Positions 52,731 through 59,971 of a stretch of 64,000 nt of DNA are shown here, piece after piece. Origin of the DNA: Thiomonas bhubaneswarensis. Lineage in GTDB: Bacteria; Pseudomonadota; Gammaproteobacteria; Burkholderiales; Burkholderiaceae_C. The notes under the pieces were generated by a model. It was not told where the DNA came from. It ran no database searches and saw nothing but the letters and a program-made list of their open reading frames with translations. Where the stretch lies: contig NZ_LIPV01000010.1 of the NCBI RefSeq assembly GCF_001418255.1, positions 1 through 64,000 of the forward strand, given 5' to 3'. Every line of letters begins with the position of its first letter. Positions within the stretch are counted from its first letter, which is position 1. A program made the position numbers and the translations under genes.

Positions 52731-53107
52731 ACGCTGACGCCGACCCACAATGCCCGTTCTGCCGGGAGATGCCCCGGGTTCTGCACAACGAGTTGGCCTT
52801 CGCGGTGTATGACCGAACCCCCGTCAATCCGGGGCACATGCTGCTGATTCCGTTTCGCCATGTGGCTGACTGGTTCGACTGTACGGAGCAGGAACAGCAG
52901 GCGCTGCTCGCCCTGGCCGCGGTTGGCCGAGACCGGCTGCAGCGCGAACGCCAGCCCGACGGCTTCAACCTCGGGGTGAACTGTGGACCCGCCGCAGGAC
53001 AAAGCATTTTCCATGTGCATCTGCATTTGATTCCGCGCTATCGCGGCGATATGGCCGACCCGCTGGGCGGGGTGCGCGGGGTCATTCCGGCTCGGCAGAA
53101 GTACTGA
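52727..53107 (+). CDS. HIT-family nucleotide hydrolase/transferase
   Basis: A 126-residue protein with the histidine triad SIFHVHLHLIPR that hydrolyses or transfers nucleotidyl groups, and an N-terminal Cys-x-x-Cys (CPFCRE) that may bind zinc. HIT proteins of this size act on adenosine-containing dinucleotides. It is translationally coupled to the histidine phosphatase. After it, 395 bp carry no coding gene but hold the fluoride riboswitch leader. Confidence 0.9.
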   Translation: MNADADPQCPFCREMPRVLHNELAFAVYDRTPVNPGHMLLIPFRHVADWFDCTEQEQQALLALAAVGRDRLQRERQPDGFNLGVNCGPAAGQSIFHVHLHLIPRYRGDMADPLGGVRGVIPARQKY

Positions 53108-53187
53108 GCCCGGCCCTGGGGGGCTCAGTAGCAGGACGACAGAGTCGGGACACTTGCATTTCGATGCAACTGAGCGTCGGCGTTTCA

Positions 53188-53216
53188 TTGACCCTGCGGC
53201 TTTCGTGGCCTAAATT
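53188..53216 (+). promoter_or_regulatory. sigma-70-type promoter of the fluoride-responsive operon
   Basis: TTGACC (53188-53193) and TAAATT (53211-53216) are separated by 17 bp. Transcription would start near 53223, a few bases before the riboswitch aptamer, which fits well. No other promoter-like pair is as good in this interval. Confidence 0.65.
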
Positions 53217-53226
53217 AAAAAACATC

Positions 53227-53292
53227 AAACGGCGATGGAGTTCGCCGTTCAAATGCCTCTGAGGGCTTGCCCCGGGCTGATGACTCCTACCC
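53227..53292 (+). ncRNA. fluoride (crcB-motif) riboswitch aptamer
   Basis: The sequence AACGGCGATGGAGTTCGCCG at 53228-53247 forms the P1 hairpin (AACGGCGA/TCGCCGTT). The highly conserved 3' segment GCTGATGACTCCTACC lies at 53276-53291. The loop GGAG (53237-53240) is complementary to CTCC (53284-53287), the pseudoknot of this RNA class. A GC-rich P3 hairpin lies between. These are the defining features of the fluoride riboswitch, which binds fluoride through three magnesium ions and normally switches downstream genes on. It is on the same strand as cfa, eno and the two MutS-like genes. Confidence 0.93.
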
Positions 53293-53318
53293 GTCTTCAT
53301 GCTGGCCCCTGGTTTTTT
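53272..53318 (+). terminator. riboswitch expression platform: terminator overlapping the aptamer
   Basis: CCGGGCTGATGA (53272-53283) can pair with TCAT-TGGCCC-GG (53297-53312, two small bulges), 12 pairs including two G-U, followed directly by TTTTTT (53313-53318). The 5' strand includes the conserved aptamer sequence GCTGATGA, so the terminator and the fluoride-bound fold exclude each other. This is inferred folding, not measured. Confidence 0.6.
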
Positions 53319-53502
53319 CAAGGGGCTGCGACCGTAGCGAGAAAACCGGATGTCATCAGTCCTGTCGATTCCTCTTGTCTTGCCCTTTCCGCAAGACCGC
53401 GCCCCTGTCTTCCAGGCCGTGCGCACTCATCCCTCAAAGCCCCGCACGCTTGTTCAAGGCGTTGGCCCCCTCATGCCCACTCAACTTTGAAAGGAGTTCA
53501 GC

Positions 53503-54870
53503 ATGTCCTCGATCCCTTCTTCGCTTCTCGGTCAGGTCGATGCGCGTCTGTCGCATCTTCCCTTGCCTTGCAGTGTCGTCTTGCCGGGCGGTCAACGTGT
53601 CGGCCCGAGCCATGCGCAGGTTGAAATGCGGCTGAGGGACAAGCGGGCGCTGTGGCACATCACCACGGGGCAGATCGGCAAGCTGGCCGAAGATTACGTG
53701 GAGGGCCTGGTGGACATCTTCGGCAGCCTGCGCGATCTCATGCGTATCGCGCCAGTGCTGCTCGACGACGACCCGCGCAACGAGCCCTCGGCCGCCACCG
53801 CGCGCATCTGGCATCAGTTGCGCCGCACCCTGTGGGAACACTCGCACCATTCACGCGAGAAAGACGCCGCGCAGATCCAGAGCCACTACGACGTCTCCGA
53901 CGACTTCTATGCGCTCTGGCTCGACCCGCGCCGGGTGTACTCATGCGCCTACTTCGCCCAGCCTTCCATGACCCTGGCGCAGGCACAGGAGGCCAAGCTT
54001 GACCACATCTGCACCAAGCTCATGCTCAAGCCGGGCGAGAGGTTCATCGACATCGGCGCGGGTTGGGGCGGGCTGCTGCTCTGGGCCGCAGAGCACTACG
54101 GCGTGGACGCCACGGGCATCACCCTGTCGAAGAACCAATACAACCATGTGAACCGGCTGATCGCCGAGAAAGGGCTGCAGGGCAGGGTGCGCATGCTGTT
54201 GCAGGATTACCGCGACGTCGATGAGTCTCAGCCTTTCGACAAGGTGGCCTCGGTGGGCATGTGCGAGCACGTGGGCCGTCCCAATCTGCCGCTGTATTTC
54301 AGCAAGATCCGCCGCCTGCTCAAGCCGGGCGGACTGGTGATGAACCACGGCATCACCGCCGGGGGAGTTGACAACAGCCAGCTCGCCGGCGGCATGGGCG
54401 ACTTCATCGAAAAATACATTTTCCCCGGCGGCCAGCTTGTCCATATCAGCGTGATGGCCGACACCATGGCCCGCGGCGGTCTGGAGCCCTTGGACATGGA
54501 ATGCCTGCGGCCGCATTACGCCAAGACCCTGTGGTACTGGGTGGACGCGCTCGAAGGCCACATCGACGAAGCCCGTCGCGTGTTGGGCGACAAGGCCGAA
54601 AAGACGCTGCGCGCCTACCGCCTTTACCTCGCAGGCTCGGCCATGGGCTTCGAGCAGGGATGGATTTCGCTGTTTCAGATGTTGGGCAGCCGTCCCGATG
54701 GCGTGGTGGAAGAACGGGTGGACTGCAGCCAGACCTTGCGTGCGCGGCAGTGCGAGTACCCGTTCACGCGCGGCTATATGTACGAGGCAAAGGGGCAGCC
54801 CATGTCGGGTGAGGTGGCGGCAGACCTCGGTTCACCCAAGAGCGCTCCGCGTCAGACCGAAACCGTTTGA
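53503..54870 (+). CDS. cfa: cyclopropane-fatty-acyl-phospholipid synthase family protein
   Basis: A 455-residue SAM-dependent enzyme that adds a methylene bridge across double bonds of membrane phospholipid acyl chains. It has an N-terminal lipid-binding domain (residues 1-110), the entry segment SHYDVSDDFYALWLDPRRVYS (outlined), SAM motif IDIGAGWGGLLLWAA, and the bicarbonate-site region MCEHVG with the catalytic Glu and His. The ribosome site AAGGAG precedes the ATG. It is the first gene behind the fluoride riboswitch, after a 184-nt leader segment from 53319 to 53502 with several small inverted repeats. A chromosomal housekeeping copy may exist elsewhere. Confidence 0.88.
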   Translation: MSSIPSSLLGQVDARLSHLPLPCSVVLPGGQRVGPSHAQVEMRLRDKRALWHITTGQIGKLAEDYVEGLVDIFGSLRDLMRIAPVLLDDDPRNEPSAATARIWHQLRRTLWEHSHHSREKDAAQIQSHYDVSDDFYALWLDPRRVYSCAYFAQPSMTLAQAQEAKLDHICTKLMLKPGERFIDIGAGWGGLLLWAAEHYGVDATGITLSKNQYNHVNRLIAEKGLQGRVRMLLQDYRDVDESQPFDKVASVGMCEHVGRPNLPLYFSKIRRLLKPGGLVMNHGITAGGVDNSQLAGGMGDFIEKYIFPGGQLVHISVMADTMARGGLEPLDMECLRPHYAKTLWYWVDALEGHIDEARRVLGDKAEKTLRAYRLYLAGSAMGFEQGWISLFQMLGSRPDGVVEERVDCSQTLRARQCEYPFTRGYMYEAKGQPMSGEVAADLGSPKSAPRQTETV

Positions 54871-54917
54871 GCGCATGGCCTCGGGCGCAGCCCGATGGCA
54901 CTACTCGAAAGCAGGCC

Positions 54918-56210
54918 ATGAACGTTCAACTCCAGTCTCCGATCGCCGCCATCGATGCGATGGAAATCCTCGACTCGCGTGGTGTTCCCACCATCAAGGC
55001 CAGAGTGGTTCTGCAGTCAGGCGCCAGCGGTGCCGCGGCCGTGCCCTCGGGAGCCTCCACAGGCAGCGAGGAAGCCGTGGAATTGCGTGACGGCGATCCG
55101 CATCGTTACTTCGGTAAAGGGGTGCGCAAGGTCGTGGCGCATGTCCAGGGCGAGATCGCCAAGGGTCTCGTCGGCCGCAACGCGCTCGATCAGCAGGCGA
55201 TCGACGCCCGGCTCATCGAGCTCGACGGCACGCCGAACAAGGCGAGACTGGGGGCGAATGCGCTGCTGGCCGTGAGCATGGCCACGGCACGTGCGGCAGC
55301 CGTCGAGCGAGATCTGCCGCTCTATCGCAGCCTGGGTGTGGGCAAGGCCGATCTGTTGCCCATGCCGATGTTCAATGTGCTCAACGGCGGACTGCATGCG
55401 CCAAGCAGCTCGATGGACTTTCAGGAGTTCATGCTGGTTCCGCTGGGCGCACCCGGTTTTACCGAAGCCGTGCGTTACGCCGCCGAGACCTTCGACGCCC
55501 TGCGCAAGCTGCTTCAGAGCATGGGGCATTCGACCTCCGTAGGTGACGAGGGCGGGTTTGCGCCCAGGCTGGGCAATGGCAACGCGGCGGCCTGCGAGTT
55601 GATCGTGCGGGCCATCGAGCGCGCGGGCTATCGCCCGGGCATCGACCTGGCGATCGCCCTCGACCCGGCGGCCACATCGTTCTATCAGGAGGGTGAGTAC
55701 AGGCTCACCCGATCGGGCCATCAGCGTTACAGCAGCGAACAGATGATCGATCTGTACGCCGACTGGCTTTCGGCCTACCCCATCGTGTCGATCGAGGACG
55801 GCATGGCCGAAGACGACTGGAGCGGCTTCGCGCAGATGACCCGCAGGCTCGGCGAGCGCATTCAGATCGTCGGCGATGACAACTTCGTCACCAATGTTCG
55901 CTTCATTCAGCGCGGCATCGACGAAGGCACGGCCAACGCCTCGCTGATCAAGCTCAACCAGATCGGCACGGTGAGCGAGACAGTCGAGGCTGTGCAGCTT
56001 TGCCAGCGTGCGGGCTGGCGCACCGTGATCTCGCATCGCAGTGGAGAAACCGAAGATCCCTTCATCGCCGATTTCGCCGTGGCGGTGGATGCTGGGCAGA
56101 TGAAATCGGGCTCGCTGTCTCGCAGCGAGCGTCTGGCCAAGTACAACCGGCTGCTGGAAATCGACGCCGAACTCGGCGAGCGCGCACGCTTTGTCAACCC
56201 TTATCGCTGA
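54918..56210 (+). CDS. eno: enolase (fluoride-operon copy)
   Basis: A 430-residue enolase that interconverts 2-phosphoglycerate and phosphoenolpyruvate. Catalytic residues are intact: mobile loop SGASTG (44-49), His160, Glu170, Glu211 in GDEGG, metal ligands Asp249, Glu293 and Asp320, base Lys345 in LIKLNQIG, and HRSGETED (373-380). The loop after His160 reads HAPS, where housekeeping enolases usually have HADN. Fluoride with phosphate and magnesium blocks ordinary enolase, so a second copy under a fluoride riboswitch suggests a tolerant or extra-dose enzyme. The start at 54918 is 47 bp after cfa, with a small hairpin TCGGGC/GCCCGA at 54881-54895 between. Confidence 0.92.
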   Translation: MNVQLQSPIAAIDAMEILDSRGVPTIKARVVLQSGASGAAAVPSGASTGSEEAVELRDGDPHRYFGKGVRKVVAHVQGEIAKGLVGRNALDQQAIDARLIELDGTPNKARLGANALLAVSMATARAAAVERDLPLYRSLGVGKADLLPMPMFNVLNGGLHAPSSSMDFQEFMLVPLGAPGFTEAVRYAAETFDALRKLLQSMGHSTSVGDEGGFAPRLGNGNAAACELIVRAIERAGYRPGIDLAIALDPAATSFYQEGEYRLTRSGHQRYSSEQMIDLYADWLSAYPIVSIEDGMAEDDWSGFAQMTRRLGERIQIVGDDNFVTNVRFIQRGIDEGTANASLIKLNQIGTVSETVEAVQLCQRAGWRTVISHRSGETEDPFIADFAVAVDAGQMKSGSLSRSERLAKYNRLLEIDAELGERARFVNPYR

Positions 56211-56218
56211 AGTCCGCC

Positions 56219-57835
56219 ATGCCCGACATGGTGCCCTTTCACAGCATCGTCTTCTCGAGCCAGGCGGCGGAAGACGCCGCGTCGAGTCCCGATTTGCGCG
56301 ACGTGTTTCACGATCTTTGCCTCGACAAAGTCTTCACGGCGGCGTACGGCGCCTTTCTGCCGCGCGAAAAGCCCGCATACTACGTGGCCGATCGCGTGGA
56401 TGACGAAGCACCGTACCGTGCCCAGGTGCTGCTGTTGCTGCAGTCGCTTTTCGGCACGCCGCTGCATGATGCGGAAGAAGTGCGGTACCGTCAGGCGGCG
56501 CTGCAGGATTTGCAGCAGGCCAGCGTAAACAAGGGGATGCAGGCGTTCCAAGAGGGCATGCGCCAGATGCGCGCATCGCTGCGCCGCAGTGAAAAGGCCT
56601 ACAACGCCATCGAAGGGCAGCGCTGGTTTCTCGATGCGGTGCGCATCTACGGCCAGACGCTCGACGCCCTGCATCACATGCTGGCTTCGGCCGAGTTGCA
56701 TTCGCAAGCCCTGCGAGCTTTGCGCGAGCATGTTGCAGCCCTCGTGACCTCGGCCGAGCAGCAGGCGCGAGGGCAAGAGACGCAGGCCCTGATCGATGCC
56801 TTGGCAAAACTGCGCTACGCCGTGCGCATCGATGGCACCACGGTATCGGTGCTGCAGGACCCGCAAGAGCCTGATTACAGCGCCACCATCGCCGATTTCT
56901 TCTCTCGTTTCCGTCAGGGCGAGGTCAAGGACTACCGTGTGCAGTTCACACCCTCATCCGGTTTGAATCCGGTGGAAGGGCAGATCCTCGACCGGGTTGC
57001 CATGCTGAACCCCGAGGTTTTCGGCGGGCTGGCGCGGTTTTGTGAGGCGCAGAAGGGCTTTGCCGACGCGCGCTTGCTGCGGCTGGACCGCGAGCTGGCA
57101 TGGTATCTGTGCTGGATCGATTACACGCGGTGCTTCGAGCGCGCCGGGCTGACGATTTGTATGCCGGAGTTGACGACCGACCCGGGGCAGATCGACGTCG
57201 CGCAAGCCTTCGACATGGCGCTGGCCTGGTCCTGTCTTGACAAGCAACAGCCTGTCGTATGCAACGACGTCAAGCTGCAGGGGCAGGAACGCATGATCGT
57301 GGTCACCGGTCCGAACCACGGCGGCAAGACCACGCTGGCCCGCACTTTCGGACAACTGCACCACCTTGGCTCTCTGGGCTTGACCATAGGTGCCCGCAGT
57401 GCCGCCTTGCTGCTGTGCGATCAGATATTTACCCATTTCGAGCGGGTGGAGGACATCAGCAACCAGCGCGGCAAGTTACAGGACGATCTGGTGCGCATGC
57501 ATCGCATCCTGGCGGCGGCCACGTCGCGCAGCCTGGTGCTGATGAACGAGATCTTCTCATCCACCACCCTTGATGATGCGCTGTGGCTGGCGCGGCGCAT
57601 CATGGCCAAGCTGTCGGCTATCGGCTCGGTGTGCGTGTTCGTGACCTTTCTCGACGAGCTCTACGCTTTCGACGCGCATACCGTGAGCATGGTGGGCACC
57701 GTGGATGTGAACGACCCGACGATACGCACCTTCAAGGTCGTGCGCCGTGCTGCGGATGGCAAGTCGTATGCCCTGGCGCTAGCGCAGAAGTTCGGTGTGA
57801 CGCGGCAACAATTGCTCGAGCGTATTCCCGCATGA
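56219..57835 (+). CDS. MutS-like ATPase, first of a pair
   Basis: A 538-residue protein whose C-terminal half is a MutS-family ATPase domain: Walker A TGPNHGGKTTL (364-374), then DIFTHFER-like QIFTHFERVEDIS, and Walker B LVLMNEIFSST (439-449). The usual Asp-Glu is Asn443-Glu444. The N-terminal 340 residues are helical, with none of the mismatch-recognition domain I of MutS (no Phe-x-Glu) and no connector domain that I can see. It probably works as a dimer, perhaps with the next gene's product. The ATG follows eno by 8 bp; the stop overlaps the next start (ATGA). The biochemical target is unknown. Confidence 0.82.
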   Translation: MPDMVPFHSIVFSSQAAEDAASSPDLRDVFHDLCLDKVFTAAYGAFLPREKPAYYVADRVDDEAPYRAQVLLLLQSLFGTPLHDAEEVRYRQAALQDLQQASVNKGMQAFQEGMRQMRASLRRSEKAYNAIEGQRWFLDAVRIYGQTLDALHHMLASAELHSQALRALREHVAALVTSAEQQARGQETQALIDALAKLRYAVRIDGTTVSVLQDPQEPDYSATIADFFSRFRQGEVKDYRVQFTPSSGLNPVEGQILDRVAMLNPEVFGGLARFCEAQKGFADARLLRLDRELAWYLCWIDYTRCFERAGLTICMPELTTDPGQIDVAQAFDMALAWSCLDKQQPVVCNDVKLQGQERMIVVTGPNHGGKTTLARTFGQLHHLGSLGLTIGARSAALLLCDQIFTHFERVEDISNQRGKLQDDLVRMHRILAAATSRSLVLMNEIFSSTTLDDALWLARRIMAKLSAIGSVCVFVTFLDELYAFDAHTVSMVGTVDVNDPTIRTFKVVRRAADGKSYALALAQKFGVTRQQLLERIPA

Positions 57836-59340
57836 AGGCGCATCTGCTTTTTCCCGATCGTGACTTCGACCCCAAGGCCGATCCACCGCGGCAATGGCCG
57901 GTCGTGGCACAGGACTTGGAGGTCGATACCCTGCTGGCCGTGATGGCGCAAGAAGACCCCTTCCTGCTCGACGTCGCCGCGCGCGCCTTGATGGACGCAT
58001 GCGGCGCGGGTGATGGCCGCGTTATCGCCTACCGGCAGGCCGCGCTGCGCGACGCGCTCGACCATGCCGACGAGGTGCGGGCGCTGTACGACCTGGTCGT
58101 AGAAGCCATCGACAGTCGCAAGAAACACCTGTTCGGCATGGGCCTGTTCGGGCGTTACCCCAGCTTCAATCTTCGCGGTGCGGTCGAACTGCTGCAGACC
58201 TTCGTGCAGTACCTGCGCCGTTTGCGCCAGCAGACCGACAGCCTGATCGGCAGATTTCAGTCTGAAGCCTTCGGCGCGTTGTTCTCGAGCCTGCAGCGCG
58301 ACATCAGCGACGACTATTTCGAGGCTGTCCAGGAGCATCTGGAAACCTTGCGGTTCCGCCACGGTGTACTGCTCAGCGCGGGTCTGGGGCCGGGCAATGC
58401 GGGAGTCGGCTATGTGCTGCACGCGGGCACGGGCAGTCGGCCCGGCTGGCTTGCCCGTCTGCTGCACCAGGCACCGCCGGAATACACCTTCCGCCTGGCC
58501 GAGCGCGACGAAGCTGGCGCCCAAGCTCTGTCCGAACTGGTCGATCGCGGCATCAACGACGTGGCCAACGCCATGGCGCAGGCCACGGATCATGTGCTGA
58601 GCTTCTTCGAGTTGCTGCGTGCTGAACTGGGTTTTTACGTCGCCTGCCTCAATCTGCACTGCAAGCTCACAGAATGGGGCGTGGCGCTGTGTCTGCCTGA
58701 GTTTCACCCCATGGGCAGCCAGAGCCTCGAGGCGCGGGCCTTGTGCGACCCCACCCTCGCGCTCACCCTGAAACACGCCCCTGTGAGCAATGACGTCACG
58801 GCCAACGGCAAGAGCCTTTTGGCCGTTACCGGGGCGAACCAGGGCGGCAAGTCCACGTTCCTGCGCTCGGTCGGTCTGGCGCAGCTCATGCTGCACGCGG
58901 GCATGTTCGTCGCTGCTGAGCACTACGCCGGGGAACTCGCCAGCGGGATCTACACCCACTACAAGCGCGAGGAAGACGCCGAACTGCAAGGCGGCAAGCT
59001 CGACGAGGAACTCGAGCGCATGAGCGAAATCGCCGATCTCATCCGCCCTGGCGGGCTGTGGCTGTCGAACGAATCCTTCGCCTCCACCAAGGAGCGCGAA
59101 GGCTCCGAGCTGTTGCTGCAGGTCGTCGATGCCCTGCGCCAGCGCGGCATCAAAGTGGCACTGGTCACCCATCTGTTCGAGGCTGCTCACCACTTGCAGC
59201 GCCAACATGCCCAGGAAGCGCTGATGCTGCGTGCCGAGCGTCGAGACGACGGCAGTCGCAGCTTCAAGCTCGAGGCGGCACAAGCGCTGCACACCAGCTT
59301 CGGCGCCGACCTCTATGCCGAGGTATTCGGCCAGAGCTGA
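57832..59340 (+). CDS. MutS-like ATPase, second of a pair
   Basis: A 502-residue protein related to the previous one. The MutS-type ATPase has Walker A TGANQGGKSTF (333-343), a SxxxxE-like EDAELQGGKLDEELERMSEI signature segment (outlined) and Walker B GLWLSNESFAST (408-419), again with Asn413-Glu414 in place of Asp-Glu. The N-terminal 320 residues are helical, and the MutS mismatch domain is absent. It shares a 4-bp overlap with its partner, suggesting one to one synthesis and a heterodimer. It is the last gene of the fluoride-riboswitch operon, followed 149 bp later by tRNA genes. Confidence 0.82.
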   Translation: MKAHLLFPDRDFDPKADPPRQWPVVAQDLEVDTLLAVMAQEDPFLLDVAARALMDACGAGDGRVIAYRQAALRDALDHADEVRALYDLVVEAIDSRKKHLFGMGLFGRYPSFNLRGAVELLQTFVQYLRRLRQQTDSLIGRFQSEAFGALFSSLQRDISDDYFEAVQEHLETLRFRHGVLLSAGLGPGNAGVGYVLHAGTGSRPGWLARLLHQAPPEYTFRLAERDEAGAQALSELVDRGINDVANAMAQATDHVLSFFELLRAELGFYVACLNLHCKLTEWGVALCLPEFHPMGSQSLEARALCDPTLALTLKHAPVSNDVTANGKSLLAVTGANQGGKSTFLRSVGLAQLMLHAGMFVAAEHYAGELASGIYTHYKREEDAELQGGKLDEELERMSEIADLIRPGGLWLSNESFASTKEREGSELLLQVVDALRQRGIKVALVTHLFEAAHHLQRQHAQEALMLRAERRDDGSRSFKLEAAQALHTSFGADLYAEVFGQS

Positions 59341-59445
59341 ACATGGCGGCAGCCTTCATCATGCAACAATGGTCTGCCTGTCGCGCAGTCGGCCCTAACA
59401 CCGATTGGTGGCAACCGAGCAATCAAGTGGGGCTGAAAAAAGACC

Positions 59446-59475
59446 TTGCACTGCCAAAAAATCTCGGTATAGAAT
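59446..59475 (+). promoter_or_regulatory. promoter of the tRNA cluster
   Basis: TTGCAC at 59446 with TATAGAAT at 59468-59475, spacing 16 to 18 bp, lies 15 bp before the tRNA-Ala gene. It matches a sigma-70 promoter well. Confidence 0.6.
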
Positions 59476-59489
59476 GCTGGTTTGCTTTG

Positions 59490-59565
<76 letters not shown>

Positions 59566-59586
59566 AGCTACAGAATGGAAAGTTTT

Positions 59587-59662
59587 GTCCCCTTCGTCTA
59601 GAGGCCTAGGACACCGCCCTTTCACGGCGATAACACGAGTTCGAATCTCGTAGGGGACGCCA
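59587..59662 (+). tRNA. tRNA-Glu (anticodon TTC)
   Basis: A 76-nt cloverleaf from GTCCCCT to AGGGGAC-G-CCA. The anticodon arm CCGCC-CTTTCAC-GGCG gives TTC, and the T arm has AGTTCGAATCT. CCA is encoded. Confidence 0.96.
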
Positions 59663-59685
59663 GATTCTTCACCCAGAATCTGCAT

Positions 59686-59762
59686 GGAGTGGTAGTTCAG
59701 TTGGTTAGAATACCGGCCTGTCACGCCGGGGGTCGCGGGTTCGAGTCCCGTCCACTCCGCCA
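59686..59762 (+). tRNA. tRNA-Asp (anticodon GTC)
   Basis: A 77-nt cloverleaf from GGAGTGG to CCACTCC-G-CCA. The anticodon loop CTGTCAC gives GTC, and the T arm has GGTTCGAGTCC. CCA is encoded. It is the third gene of the cluster. Confidence 0.96.
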
Positions 59763-59793
59763 AAAAATAAAGCTAAATCAGTAGGTTATGGAT

Positions 59794-59822
59794 AAGCCCG
59801 ACCCAAACGGTCGGGCTTTTTT
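59794..59822 (+). terminator. intrinsic terminator of the tRNA cluster
   Basis: A perfect 10-bp stem AAGCCCGACC/GGTCGGGCTT with loop CAAAC and a run of T residues at its end. Confidence 0.9.
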
Positions 59823-59839
59823 GTGCCCGACAGTCCTTC

Positions 59840-59859
59840 AGTGGGAATGCATTCCCACT
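59840..59859. repeat. 20-bp perfect palindrome with nearby partial repeats
   Basis: AGTGGGAATGCATTCCCACT is a perfect palindrome. Further ATTCCCAC copies follow at about 59862 and 59916. It lies just after the tRNA terminator. It could be an operator or the trace of an integration site; nothing in the window decides. The rest of 59823-59971 shows no gene. Confidence 0.5.
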
Positions 59860-59971
59860 CAATTCCCACTGGACCGCCACAATGCGGGCCTGATCCCTCC
59901 CGATTTCTGCCCCACGGGATTCCCACGCGGCATGACCCTTCCTCCGAAATCGCACCTGTCAGAATCCGCTG

